From JAJEBT01 sp965214975 (GTDB taxonomy: Bacteria; Pseudomonadota; Alphaproteobacteria; MPNO01; UBA830), in assembly GCA_965214975.1 (NCBI GenBank), contig OZ244055.1, positions 1,984,001 to 2,048,000 of the forward strand: DNA of 64,000 nt, in the 5' to 3' direction. Made by a program: the position numbers and the translations under genes. The number at the start of each line of letters is the position of its first letter. Positions within the stretch are counted from its first letter, which is position 1. The notes below the pieces were generated by a model, which was given only the letters and a program-made list of their open reading frames with translations, ran no database searches and had not been told where the DNA came from. This document shows, piece after piece, positions 29,854-38,631 of the stretch.

Positions 29854-31017
29854 TCAGCGCCGGGGCGCGACCCTGCGCTCGCGGACGCCGGCGTAGGCGC
29901 TGAGCGGCCGGATCAGGCTGTTGTCCGCGTTCTGCTCGAGAACGTGCGCGGCCCAGCCCGTGACCCGGCTCATCACGAAGATCGGGGTGTAGAGATCGAT
30001 GTCGAAGCCCATCAGCCAGTAGGCCGGCCCGGCCAGGAAGTCCAGGTTGGGATGGATGCCCTTCTCCCGGACCATGATGTCCTGGAGCACGTCCGAGATC
30101 CCGAGCCAGCGCCGCTCGCCGCTCCAGTCGGTCAGCTCCTCGAGCATGGCGCGCATGGCGGGAACCCGGGAATCGCCGCGCTTGTAGACGCGGTGGCCGA
30201 AGCCCATGACCAGCTCCCCGTTCGCGAGGCGCTCCCGCAGCCACGCCTCCGCCCTTTCGGGCCTGCCGATCTCGAGCAGGTTGCGCATGACCGCCTCGTT
30301 GGCGCCGCCGTGCAGCGGCCCCTTGAGGGAGCCGATGGCGCCGGTCACCGCGCTGTAGATGTCCGAGCGCGACGACGCGATCACGCGCGCCGTGAAGGTC
30401 GAGGCGTTGAAGCCGTGCTCGGCGTACAGGATCAGGGAGGCGTCGAAGGCGCGGACCACCTTCTTCGGCGGCACCTTGCCGAAGCACATGTGGAAGAAGT
30501 TCTCGGAGAACGACAGGTCCGGGCGCGGACGCCTGCGCGCCAGGCCGTTGCGGAAACGGTGGGCGGCGGCGATCATCGTCGGGATCTTGGCGAGAAGGTC
30601 CATCGCCCGGTCGAGATCGCGCTCCGGGGCCCCGCCGCCCCAGGCGACCTCGGAGGTGCCGAGATGGCTGACCGCGGTGCGCAGCGCGTCCATCGGGTGG
30701 GCGCGCTTCGGAAACAGCCGGATCGCCTCGACCTGCGGGCGCGAGAGCTCCCGCCGGCGGCGCTCGTCGGCGACGAACGCGCGGAGCCGGCCGCGCCCGG
30801 GCAGCTCGCCGTGGAGGATCAGGTGGGCGACCTCCTCGAAACGGCAGTTGGCGGCGAGATCCTGCACGGCGTAGCCGCGGTAGGTCAGCGAGTTGGTCTC
30901 CGGCATCACCCTGGAGACCGCGGTGGTGTCGACGGTGACGCCGGCGAGGCCCTTGCGGACCGCCGGCGGCTCCGGGGGCTTCGCGCGGCCCCGCTTGCGG
31001 GCCGGGGTGGCTGGCAT
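29854..31017 (-). CDS. prpC: 2-methylcitrate synthase (citrate synthase family)
   Basis: The protein belongs to the citrate synthase superfamily and probably condenses propionyl-CoA with oxaloacetate. It has 387 residues, the short type I length, against 438 for GltA in this window. Active-site motifs are GPLHGGANEAVMRNLLEIG, MGFGHRVYKRGDSRVPAM and the LDFLAGPAYWLMG region. Its N-terminus is unusually basic (TPARKRGRAKPPEPP). The assignment to methylcitrate rather than citrate rests on the neighbours prpB and prpD, 12 bp and 0.9 kb upstream. Substrate choice cannot be proved from the sequence. Confidence 0.88.
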   Translation of the reverse strand: MPATPARKRGRAKPPEPPAVRKGLAGVTVDTTAVSRVMPETNSLTYRGYAVQDLAANCRFEEVAHLILHGELPGRGRLRAFVADERRRRELSRPQVEAIRLFPKRAHPMDALRTAVSHLGTSEVAWGGGAPERDLDRAMDLLAKIPTMIAAAHRFRNGLARRRPRPDLSFSENFFHMCFGKVPPKKVVRAFDASLILYAEHGFNASTFTARVIASSRSDIYSAVTGAIGSLKGPLHGGANEAVMRNLLEIGRPERAEAWLRERLANGELVMGFGHRVYKRGDSRVPAMRAMLEELTDWSGERRWLGISDVLQDIMVREKGIHPNLDFLAGPAYWLMGFDIDLYTPIFVMSRVTGWAAHVLEQNADNSLIRPLSAYAGVRERRVAPRR

Positions 31018-31029
31018 GGCGACGCCCTT

Positions 31030-31926
31030 TCAGATCCCGAAGTCGTGGATGTTCCGGTCGAAGCGGTTGTACTTCTCGTAGCGGACGAGCTCGTAGAGCC
31101 GCCGGCGCGTCTGCATGCGCCCGAGAAGCCCCTTCTGGGTGCCCTCGTCGCGAAGCGTGCCGAGGCCGTCCTCGACGGCCTTCATGGCGAGCCTCAGCGA
31201 CGTGACCGGATAGATGGCGATGTTGAAGCCGAGCTCGCCGAGCTCCCCCGCCGTCAGCAGCGGCGTCTTCCCGAACTCCGTGATGTTGGCGAGAAGCGGC
31301 ACGTCCCCGAGATCCCGGCGGGCGCGCTCGTACTCGGAGCGGTCCTGCAGCGCCTCCGGGAAGATCGCGTCGGCGCCGGCGTCCACGTAGGCGCGGGCGC
31401 GGTCGAGCGCGGCGTCGAGCCCCTCGGGGGCGCGGGCGTCGGTGCGCGCCATCAGCAGGAAGTCCGGGTCGCGCCGGGCGTCGGCGGCGGCCCGGATCCT
31501 GCGCGCCATCTCCGCGACGGGAACGAGGGACTTGTTGTCGAGATGGCCGCAGCGCTTGGGGTTGACCTGGTCCTCGATATGGCAGCCCGCGATGCCCGCG
31601 TCCTCGATCTCCTGGACGGTTCTGGCCGCGTTCAGCGGCTCGCCGAAGCCGGTGTCGACGTCGATCAGGGCGGGCAGCTCGGTCACCCGCGCGATCTGGC
31701 GGCCCCGCTGGACGACCTCGGGCATGGCGGTCAGCCCGATGTCGGGCAGCGCGAGGTCCGCCGAAAGCGCCGCGCCCGAGACGTAGACGCCGTCGAACCC
31801 CTGCTCCTCGACGAGCAGCGACACGATCGGGGCGTGGGCCCCGGGGAACATGAGCAGGCGCCCCGACGCGAGATCCTTCCTGAGGCGCCGGCGCTTCTCC
31901 GCGGCGCTGCGCCTCGCGAACAGCAT
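31030..31926 (-). CDS. prpB: Methylisocitrate lyase
   Basis: PrpB splits 2-methylisocitrate into pyruvate and succinate, the last step of the methylcitrate cycle of propionyl-CoA. The 298-residue TIM-barrel protein has the superfamily catalytic loop KRCGHLDNK, the metal-site segment VDTGFGEPLNAARTV, and FLLMARTDARAPEG. The ATG at 31926 overlaps the prpD stop by one base (TGATG), which sets the start within a longer open frame. Order on the strand is prpD-prpB-prpC. Confidence 0.92.
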   Translation of the reverse strand: MLFARRSAAEKRRRLRKDLASGRLLMFPGAHAPIVSLLVEEQGFDGVYVSGAALSADLALPDIGLTAMPEVVQRGRQIARVTELPALIDVDTGFGEPLNAARTVQEIEDAGIAGCHIEDQVNPKRCGHLDNKSLVPVAEMARRIRAAADARRDPDFLLMARTDARAPEGLDAALDRARAYVDAGADAIFPEALQDRSEYERARRDLGDVPLLANITEFGKTPLLTAGELGELGFNIAIYPVTSLRLAMKAVEDGLGTLRDEGTQKGLLGRMQTRRRLYELVRYEKYNRFDRNIHDFGI

Positions 31927-33434
31927 CAGAAGATCCCCCGGTCGTCGCGCTCCGCGCGGGCGGGTCCGGCGAGATCCGCGGCGACGTTGAGCCGGCCGAG
32001 CTCGCCCGCCCCGAGATCGGGCAGACGGCACGCGGCGTCGAGAAACCGCTCCTGCTCGGCCTCCGAGACCACGCCCTCGGCGAGCGCGCGGAACTTCCGG
32101 ACGTAGTCCTCCCGCGCGAAGGGCCGCGCCCCCGCGGGATGGGCGTCGGCGACCGCGATCTCGTCCTCGAGGACCGAGCCGTCCCTCATGGTGACGACGA
32201 CCCGCCCCCCGAAGGCGCGGCGGCGCGGATCGGGGTCGTGGTAGCGCCCGGTCCACGCCGGATCCTCCACGGTCGAGATCCGGCGCCACAGCCGCACCGT
32301 GTCCGCGCGGCGCGCGCGCTCGGGCGCGTAGGACCGCGCGTGGTGCCAGGCGCGGTCCTGGAGCGCGACCGCGAAGATGTACATGATCGAATGGTCGAGG
32401 GTCTCGCGGCTCGCGCCCGGATCCGTCTTCTGGGGGTCGCCGGCGCCGGTGCCGATCACGTTGTGGGTGTGGTGGCTGGTGTGGATGACGACGCTCTCGA
32501 CGGCGTCCGTGTCGGCGATCCGCCCGCCCATCCTGCGCGCGAGGTCGATCAGGGCCTGGCTCTGGTATTCCGCCGAGTGCTCCTTGGTGTAGGTCTCGAG
32601 AACCGCGCGCTTGGGCTCGCCGGGCTCCGGCAGCGGCACCGTGTAGCGGCTGTCGCGCCCGTCGAGCATCCAGGCGATCACGCCGTCCTCGCCCTCGTAG
32701 GCCGGCGACGGCGCGCCCTCGCCGCGCATGCAGCGGTCGACCGCCTCCACGGCCAGCTTTCCGGCATGGGCGGGGGCGTAGGCCTTCCAGCTCGAGATCT
32801 CGCCCTTGCGGGACTGGCGGGTGGTGCAGGTGACGTGCAGCGCCTGCTGGACCGCCTGGTAGACGCAGGGCGTCCCGAGGCCGAGCAGCGTCCCGATCCC
32901 GGCCGCGGCCGAGGGGCCGAGATGGGCGATGTGGTCGATCTTGCGGGCGTGCAGGCAGATCCCCTTCGTCAGGTCGACCTGGATCTCGTAGCCCGTCGCG
33001 ATGCCGCGGACGAGATCGCGTCCGCTGCGCCCCTTCTGCTGCGCGACCGCCAGAACCGGCGGGATGTTGTCGCCCGGGTGCGAGTAGTCGGCGGCGAGAA
33101 ACGTGTCGTGGTAGTCGAGCTCGCGGACCGCGGTGCCGTTGGCCCAGGCCGCCCACTCCGCCGAGAAGCGCCGCTCCGGCGGCAGCCCGAGGATCGCGGC
33201 GCCGCCCTCGCGGGGATGGCAGAGCGCCATCGCGCGCGCGTTCGCCGGGGGCGGGCGGTCGAGAGCCGCCACCGCCACCGCGGCGTTGTCGATCACGCGG
33301 TTCGCGATCATCTCCGCGACGTCCCCGTCGACGTCCGCCGGGTCCGACGCCACCGCCGCGATCTTCCACGCCAGCTGCTCCTCGCGCGGCAGGTTCTCGT
33401 CCGAGCGATGCACCCTGACGACATGGTCTTTCAC
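31926..33434 (-). CDS. prpD: 2-methylcitrate dehydratase
   Basis: PrpD dehydrates 2-methylcitrate to 2-methyl-cis-aconitate. The 502 residues match family length and show the MmgE/PrpD fold motifs: NRVIDNAAVAVAAL near the N-terminus, DYSHPGDNIPPVLAVAQ, HLGPSAAAGIG, the KAYAPAHAGKLAVEAVDRCM region and the PYTKEHSAEYQSQALIDLARR-like C-terminal core. It is the first gene of the operon and has a strong predicted promoter 30 bp upstream. No prpR or mmgR-type regulator lies next to it. Confidence 0.9.
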   Translation of the reverse strand: MKDHVVRVHRSDENLPREEQLAWKIAAVASDPADVDGDVAEMIANRVIDNAAVAVAALDRPPPANARAMALCHPREGGAAILGLPPERRFSAEWAAWANGTAVRELDYHDTFLAADYSHPGDNIPPVLAVAQQKGRSGRDLVRGIATGYEIQVDLTKGICLHARKIDHIAHLGPSAAAGIGTLLGLGTPCVYQAVQQALHVTCTTRQSRKGEISSWKAYAPAHAGKLAVEAVDRCMRGEGAPSPAYEGEDGVIAWMLDGRDSRYTVPLPEPGEPKRAVLETYTKEHSAEYQSQALIDLARRMGGRIADTDAVESVVIHTSHHTHNVIGTGAGDPQKTDPGASRETLDHSIMYIFAVALQDRAWHHARSYAPERARRADTVRLWRRISTVEDPAWTGRYHDPDPRRRAFGGRVVVTMRDGSVLEDEIAVADAHPAGARPFAREDYVRKFRALAEGVVSEAEQERFLDAACRLPDLGAGELGRLNVAADLAGPARAERDDRGIF

Positions 33435-33464
33435 GGTATCGCGCCTCCGCAGCGACGGCGCGCC

Positions 33465-33492
33465 ATCATAGCCGCCGGACCGGCGCGGTCAA
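33465..33492 (-). promoter_or_regulatory. Promoter of the prpD-prpB-prpC operon
   Basis: On the minus strand TTGACC (33492-33487) and TATGAT (33470-33465) each match five of six consensus bases and are separated by 16 bp. The start point would be near 33457, leaving a short leader of about 24 nt before the prpD ATG. It is one of the best sigma-70 sites in the window and may drive transcription through to dnaE. Confidence 0.65.
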
Positions 33493-33513
33493 CGAAACGC
33501 GCGGCGCGGCGCG

Positions 33514-33542
33514 TTGCCCGCGCGCCGCTTCGGCGGTAGTGT
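33514..33542 (+). promoter_or_regulatory. Candidate promoter of the plus-strand ThDP enzyme
   Basis: TTGCCC (33514-33519) and TAGTGT (33537-33542) are 17 bp apart. The -10 box and its flanks (CGGTAGTGTC) closely resemble the candidate promoter of the other ThDP gene at 43944-43972, which raises confidence above what the hexamers alone justify. It diverges from the prp promoter 22 bp away. Confidence 0.42.
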
Positions 33543-33603
33543 CTCCGGGGGTCCGCGGTCGCCGCCCCGCGCGGGCGGGCGGGCGCTTCATCGGGGTCCG
33601 CTC

Positions 33604-35289
33604 ATGGTCCACGACGGCAGCAATCTCCGGACCGGCGGCGGGATTCTCGTCGACTGCCTGCGCCTGCACGGCGTCGACACCGTCTTCTGCGTTCCCGGAG
33701 AGAGCTATCTCGCGACGCTCGACGCGTTCCACGACCACCGGGACGCCATCGACCTCGTCGTCTGCCGGCAGGAAGGCGGCGTCGCCTACATGGCGGAGGC
33801 CTGGGGCAAGATGACCGGGCGGCCCGGCATCGCGTTCGCCACCCGCGGCCCCGGCGGCACCAACGCCTCCATCGGGATCCACGTCGCGCACCAGGACTCG
33901 ACCCCGCTGATCCTGTTTCTCGGCCAAGTCGCCCGCGGCATGGCCGAACGCGAGGCGTTCCAGGAAATCGACTTCCGCCGCATGTTCGGCGTCATGACGA
34001 AGTGGGTCGCCCAGATCGACGACGCCGCGCGCATCCCCGAGATGGTCAGCCGCGCCTTCCACGTCGCCACCTCGGGCCGGCCGGGGCCGGTGGTTCTCGC
34101 GCTTCCCGAGGACATGCAGACCGAGCGCGCCGACGCCGCGGACGGCCAGCCCTTCCACGTCCTGCAGCCCCATCCCGGCGCCGCGGAGATGGAGCGCTTC
34201 CGCGCGCTCCTCGCGGCCGCCCGGCGCCCGCTCGCGCTTGCCGGCGGCGGCGGCTGGTCCGCCGGGGCCTGCGAGGATCTCCGGGCCTTCGCCGAGGCCA
34301 GCGACCTGCCGGTCGCCACCGCCTTCCGCCGCCAGGATCTCATGGACAACCGCCACCCGAACTACGCCGGCGTCGTCGGGCTCGGCGCCGACCCCCGCCT
34401 CCGGGCGCGCATCGACGACGCCGACCTGCTGGTGGTGCTGGGCGCGCAGCTCGGCGAGATCGTCAGCGACGGCTACCGCTCGTTCTCGTTTCCGAAGCCG
34501 CGCCAGACCCTCGTCCACGTGGCCGCGGGCATCGACGATCTCGGCAAGGTCCACCAGGCCGATCTCGCGGTCAACGCCGGCATGGCCCCGTTCTGCGCGG
34601 CCGCGCGGGCGCTCGAGCCGGTGGCGCCGCGCTGGTCCGGCGAGACCGCGGCCGCGCACGCCGACTACGTCGCGTTCTCGACCCCGGGCGCGGCCTCCGG
34701 ACCCGTCGACTACGCCCGCATCGTCTCGTGGCTCAGCGACACCCTTCCCGAGGACGCCGTCCTCGCCAACGGCGCGGGCAACTACACGGTGTGGATCCAC
34801 CGCTACTTCCGCTACAAGCGCTACGGCACGCAGCTCGCCCCGCAGGCCGGCGCCATGGGCTACGGCGTCCCCGCGGGCGTGGCGGCCGCCATCCGCCACC
34901 GCGACCGCACGGTGGTCTCGATCAGCGGCGACGGGTGCTTCCAGATGAACGGGCAGGAGATCGCCACCGCCGTGCAGCACGGCGCCGGGGCGATCTTCCT
35001 GGTGGTCAGCAACGGAACCTACGGCACCATCCGCATGCACCAGGAACGCCACTACCCGGGGCGCGTCTCGGGCACCGACCTCGTCAACCCCGATTTCGCC
35101 GCTCTCGCGAGAGCCCACGGCATTCCCGGCGCGACGGTGCGGAGAACGGAGGAGTTCGCCCCGGCCTTCGAGGAGGCGCGCGCCGCCGGCGGCCCGGCCC
35201 TGATCGAGATCGCGCTGCCGGCCGAGAACGCGCTGCCGACGGCCACGCTCTCGGAGATCCGCGACGCCGCGCTCGCCGGCGCGGCCTGA
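33604..35289 (+). CDS. Thiamine-diphosphate-dependent enzyme, acetolactate synthase-like
   Basis: The 561-residue protein has the three-domain layout of the ThDP decarboxylase/acetolactate synthase family. The catalytic glutamate is Glu57 in CRQEGGVAYMAEAWG. The central domain follows (about 190-330). The ThDP/Mg motif is GDG at 442-444 with the partner Asn near 470 (VVSNGTYG). The N-terminal CVPGESYLATLDAF differs from IlvB, and there is no adjacent small subunit (ilvH), so a role in branched-chain amino acid synthesis is unlikely. It faces the nine-gene catabolic operon, 18 bp from its last gene, and may act with it on a 2-keto acid. The substrate is unknown. Confidence 0.8.
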   Translation: MVHDGSNLRTGGGILVDCLRLHGVDTVFCVPGESYLATLDAFHDHRDAIDLVVCRQEGGVAYMAEAWGKMTGRPGIAFATRGPGGTNASIGIHVAHQDSTPLILFLGQVARGMAEREAFQEIDFRRMFGVMTKWVAQIDDAARIPEMVSRAFHVATSGRPGPVVLALPEDMQTERADAADGQPFHVLQPHPGAAEMERFRALLAAARRPLALAGGGGWSAGACEDLRAFAEASDLPVATAFRRQDLMDNRHPNYAGVVGLGADPRLRARIDDADLLVVLGAQLGEIVSDGYRSFSFPKPRQTLVHVAAGIDDLGKVHQADLAVNAGMAPFCAAARALEPVAPRWSGETAAAHADYVAFSTPGAASGPVDYARIVSWLSDTLPEDAVLANGAGNYTVWIHRYFRYKRYGTQLAPQAGAMGYGVPAGVAAAIRHRDRTVVSISGDGCFQMNGQEIATAVQHGAGAIFLVVSNGTYGTIRMHQERHYPGRVSGTDLVNPDFAALARAHGIPGATVRRTEEFAPAFEEARAAGGPALIEIALPAENALPTATLSEIRDAALAGAA

Positions 35290-35307
35290 TTCCGGTCCGC
35301 GCCGGCG

Positions 35308-36621
35308 TCAGAGCGCGATCCGGGGCACCCCGCCGCCCGCCGCCATGCCGAGCGTCTCGTCGACCAGCCGGTCGGCACCGTCGAACTCCGCGAACTCCAG
35401 CAGCCCGCGCGCCTTGGCGACGATCTCCCCGCGCGACAGCGCGGCCTCCGGATCGCCCCGGCACGCGGTGCGGGCCGCGGTGACGGATCCCTCCCCGACG
35501 ACCGTGACCTCGCCGCCCCAGTCGCCGGGGTACGACCGCTCGTAGGCCTCGCCGACGCGCAGCGTCGTCCGCGCGCGGAGATCCGCGGTCCGCGCGCGGG
35601 CCCGCGGGCCGAACGACCCGAACCCGGGCGCGCCGTCGAGAAGCGACACCGCGACGCAGTGCTGCAGGGAGAACTTCGCCTCGTACTCGCTGGCCGGCGC
35701 CGGCCGGTCGCAGACGTCGATCGCGGCCCGGTAGGTCGAGATCTCGACGCGCGCGACGGACTCCGGGTCGACCCGGCCCGCGAGATCGAGGGCCGCGTCG
35801 ACGACCGGATGGGTGTGGCGGCAGGACGGCCAGGGCTTGATCGAGGTCCGGTGCACCTGCCACGGGCCGTCGGGGTCGCGCAGCACGGCCTCCGGGTCCG
35901 GATCCGGGCAGGCGCCGGCGTAGAGCCCGCGCGGACCCTCGAGGATCGCCGGCGGTCCGGTGAAGCCGAGCGCCGCGAGCTCCGCCGCCACCACGCCGGC
36001 CTCGGCGCCGCGCCCCGCATGGAGGTGCTTGCTCATCGCGCCGGTCTCGAGGAATTCCCACAGCCCGGCGGACTGCGTTCCGGCGTTGCCCAGCGCGTGC
36101 GCGGTGTCCTCGCCGGACAGGCCGAGAAGGCGCGCCGCCGTCATCGCGCCGCCGAAGGTTCCGCAGGTTCCGGTGCTGTGCCAGACCCTGTAGTGCTCCC
36201 GGCCCACGGACATGCCGACCCTGCAGCAGGCCTCGTAGCCGGCGAGCACGGCCTCGAGAAACGCGCGCCCGCCGGCGCCGGTCCCGGGCGCCAGCGCGAG
36301 CGCCGCCGGAACCGTCACGCAGGCCGGATGCACGACCGACGCCTTGTGCAGGTCGTCGACCTCCAGGATATGGATCAGCCCGCCCATCACCAGGGCGCGG
36401 CGGCCGGCGTCGCGGCGGCGTCCGTCGAGGTAGGAAAGCAGCTTCCGGCCGGGTTCCGTCCGGCGGCCCGCGAGCATGTTCGCGACGCCGTCGAGAACGA
36501 ACAGCGCCATGACGTCGAGATCGGCCTGCCGGACGGGCTTGTTCCGGACAAGCTCCGCCAGCCCGCGGGAGAGGCCGCCCGCGGCCTCCGGCCGGCGGCC
36601 GGGTTCGGCGCCGGCGTTCAC
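35308..36621 (-). CDS. MmgE/PrpD family protein
   Basis: A 437-residue member of the MmgE/PrpD family, distant from the prpD at 31926-33434. It shows the all-helical domain (DLDVMALFVLDGVANMLAG, the ILEVDDLHKASVVHPA motif, GTFGGAMTAARLLGLS) and the conserved KPWPSCRHTHPVVDAAL segment. Family members include 2-methylcitrate dehydratase, cis-aconitate decarboxylase and iminodisuccinate epimerase, so dehydratase, decarboxylase or epimerase activity are all possible. The start is a GTG at 36621, five bases after the amidohydrolase stop; the frame continues upstream only as a shadow. It is the last gene of the catabolic operon. Confidence 0.8.
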   Translation of the reverse strand: MNAGAEPGRRPEAAGGLSRGLAELVRNKPVRQADLDVMALFVLDGVANMLAGRRTEPGRKLLSYLDGRRRDAGRRALVMGGLIHILEVDDLHKASVVHPACVTVPAALALAPGTGAGGRAFLEAVLAGYEACCRVGMSVGREHYRVWHSTGTCGTFGGAMTAARLLGLSGEDTAHALGNAGTQSAGLWEFLETGAMSKHLHAGRGAEAGVVAAELAALGFTGPPAILEGPRGLYAGACPDPDPEAVLRDPDGPWQVHRTSIKPWPSCRHTHPVVDAALDLAGRVDPESVARVEISTYRAAIDVCDRPAPASEYEAKFSLQHCVAVSLLDGAPGFGSFGPRARARTADLRARTTLRVGEAYERSYPGDWGGEVTVVGEGSVTAARTACRGDPEAALSRGEIVAKARGLLEFAEFDGADRLVDETLGMAAGGGVPRIAL

Positions 36622-36626
36622 GGCCG

Positions 36627-37859
36627 CTACTCCGCCGCCATCCGGCGGTCGGGGAAACGGTCGCCGACGTCGATGCCGTAGAGCCGGCGCGCGTTCTCCC
36701 CGAGGATGTTGCGCTTCTGCCCCTCGGACAGGAACGGCAGGTCGTAGATCACGCTCGGCAGGTCCATGTCCCAGTGCGGGTAGTCCGAGCACCAGCACAG
36801 CTGGGTCTCGGCGTTGATCATCCTGAAGGTCATCTCGAGCACGTCCAGGTCGTGCGGCATCTCCATCGGCTGGGACGAGTAGTACATCTCCCGCATGTAC
36901 TCGCTGGGCAGCCGCTTGAGCAGCGGCGCCTCGGACGAGCGCATGCGGTAGTCGTTGTCGAGCCGCTGCATCAGCCACGGCACCCAGGCGAGGCCGGATT
37001 CGATCCACATCACGTCGAGCTTCGGAAAGCGCTCGGGCAGGCCGTTGACGATCCAGTTCGACAGATGCACGGCGTTGAAGACGGTGAAGCCGAGCGCGTG
37101 GGTGACGAGGAAGCGGTTGGTGTTGCCGAGCAGCTGGTCGTTCCAGCTGTAGGAGCCGTGGAACGCCAGCGGCTTGCCCATCTCCTCGATCAGCGCGTAG
37201 GTCTTCATGTAGCCGTTGTCGTAGACCGGCTTGTAGCGGGTCGAGACCACCATGAAGCCGCAGACCCCCTCCGCGTCCCCGAAGTCCCGCACCATCCTGT
37301 AGGTGGCCTCCGGGTCGTTGAAGGGCAGGTAGAGCATCGTCCTCAGGCGCTTCTCCTCCTTGAGGATCTTCTCCACCAGCCACCGGTTGTAGGCCCGCGC
37401 CATCCCGGCCTCGTACTCCGGAACCGGGTGCAGCCCGAGAAGCAGCATCGGCGTCGGGAACAGCATCGCGTAGTCGACGCCCATGGCGTCCATCCATTTG
37501 AGCGAGAGGTGGACGTCGCGGTGCGTGCCGTCCTCCGGCGTCTCCTCCATCTTGCGCAGGGGATAGCGGGTGATGCGTCCCGCGACGTCCTGGGCGCCCG
37601 GGCTGCCCATCATGAAGGGGTTGTTGGCGCCGGTGCCGGCGCCCGTGTAGACCTGCCCGGTGCGGCGGAGAACGGGATCCTCGATGAACTCGACGATGTC
37701 GCGGATCGACTCGTTCTCGTAGTGGTGGCAGTCGCAGTCGATGATCAGGATGTCGTCGAGGCCGCGCCGGTCGCGCTGGCGCGCGGCATTGACCAGAAGC
37801 TTCGAGGTGTCGAACTCCTCGACGGACATCTTGTGGACGTGGTCGGTGGGAATCTCCAT
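36627..37859 (-). CDS. Amidohydrolase family 2 (ACMSD-like) protein
   Basis: A 410-residue TIM-barrel metal enzyme of the amidohydrolase-2 group, whose members are mainly decarboxylases (ACMSD, gamma-resorcylate decarboxylase) or hydrolases. The first metal motif reads IIDCDCHHYENE (residues 39-50), where the family usually has DxH or DxDxH. Later landmarks are a histidine in LAFHGSYSW, WIESGLAWVPWLMQRLD, and the C-terminal SDYPHWDMD with the catalytic aspartate. KRNILGENARRLYG is the typical family end. It lies between a 119-residue unknown protein and the MmgE/PrpD gene. A decarboxylase or hydrolase step in the pathway is inferred; the substrate is unknown. Confidence 0.8.
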   Translation of the reverse strand: MEIPTDHVHKMSVEEFDTSKLLVNAARQRDRRGLDDILIIDCDCHHYENESIRDIVEFIEDPVLRRTGQVYTGAGTGANNPFMMGSPGAQDVAGRITRYPLRKMEETPEDGTHRDVHLSLKWMDAMGVDYAMLFPTPMLLLGLHPVPEYEAGMARAYNRWLVEKILKEEKRLRTMLYLPFNDPEATYRMVRDFGDAEGVCGFMVVSTRYKPVYDNGYMKTYALIEEMGKPLAFHGSYSWNDQLLGNTNRFLVTHALGFTVFNAVHLSNWIVNGLPERFPKLDVMWIESGLAWVPWLMQRLDNDYRMRSSEAPLLKRLPSEYMREMYYSSQPMEMPHDLDVLEMTFRMINAETQLCWCSDYPHWDMDLPSVIYDLPFLSEGQKRNILGENARRLYGIDVGDRFPDRRMAAE

Positions 37860-37890
37860 GTCGCCTCTCCTCCCCCGCGCGGTCCGCGCG

Positions 37891-38250
37891 TCAGCCGCTC
37901 GACCAGGCCTGCCACATGCCGAGCTCGAACAGCTCGATGTTGACCGCCTTCAGCATCGCGGTCGTCATGATCATCACCGCCGTGACCGGCATCGCGCGGC
38001 CGTCCACGATCGGGGCCGGGCGCTCGCCCTGCTGGTGGCGCACCGCGTAGAGCCGGGTCAGGATCGTGATCCCCTCGGCGACCATCTCCGCCGGCGGGGG
38101 CTCGCCCTCGCCGAGGCCGGAGATCCTCTCGGCCAGCGCCTTCAGCCTCGCGGTCTCCTCGGAGACGTCCGCGAGCGGGCTGCCGGTCTCCGCGGCGACG
38201 CGCTCGGTCGCCTGGCCGTGAAACGGCGACGGGGCGTCAGACGACGACAT
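37891..38250 (-). CDS. Small protein of unknown function in catabolic operon
   Basis: The 119-residue frame overlaps the end of the Rieske gene by 14 nt and keeps the same strand and codon bias, so it is likely real. I do not recognise a family. The sequence is predicted mainly helical: an acidic first half (DVSEETARLKALAERISGLG) and a hydrophobic C-terminal helix (VTAVMIMTTAMLKAVNIELF). It has no signal peptide. The place between a Rieske protein and an amidohydrolase suggests an accessory subunit, but that is a guess. Confidence 0.6.
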   Translation of the reverse strand: MSSSDAPSPFHGQATERVAAETGSPLADVSEETARLKALAERISGLGEGEPPPAEMVAEGITILTRLYAVRHQQGERPAPIVDGRAMPVTAVMIMTTAMLKAVNIELFELGMWQAWSSG

Positions 38251-38608
38251 AGACCCCGCCGTCCCGCTCGAGGACGTCGTGCTTGCGCAGCCGGAACTTG
38301 CGGTCGGCGACCATGTCCCCGGTCCGCAGGTCGAACTCCCAGCCGTGCCACGGGCACACGATGTGCATCTCGTCGTGGTTGAAGGTCATCCCCCGGTAGG
38401 TCCTGTCCTCGGCGATGATCTCCTCGACCTTGGCCATCAGCAGCCCCTCGCAGGCCGGCCCGCCCTGGTGGGGGCAGACGTTGCGGTAGGCGTGCAGCTC
38501 GCCGGCGACCCGGTAGACGCCGATCTCGTAGTTGCCGTTCGGCACGATCCTGCGCTCGCCGTCGGGAAGATCCTCGGCCCTGGCCACGAACAGCTCTCTC
38601 TGCGCCAT
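38237..38608 (-). CDS. Rieske [2Fe-2S] ferredoxin-like protein
   Basis: A 123-residue stand-alone Rieske domain. The cluster ligands are complete: Cys45 and His47 in CPHQGG, Cys85 and His88 in CPWHGWEF. Small Rieske proteins act as ferredoxins for ring-hydroxylating oxygenases or as regulators. No oxygenase or reductase gene is in this operon, so its partner is not in view. The protein is longer than classic Rieske ferredoxins (about 105 residues) because of a KVEEIIAEDRTYRGMTF insertion between the cluster motifs. The ATG at 38608 is chosen because homology begins there. Confidence 0.85.
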   Translation of the reverse strand: MAQRELFVARAEDLPDGERRIVPNGNYEIGVYRVAGELHAYRNVCPHQGGPACEGLLMAKVEEIIAEDRTYRGMTFNHDEMHIVCPWHGWEFDLRTGDMVADRKFRLRKHDVLERDGGVYVVV

Positions 38609-38631
38609 GCTCTTCCTCTTCCCCCGCGGCG

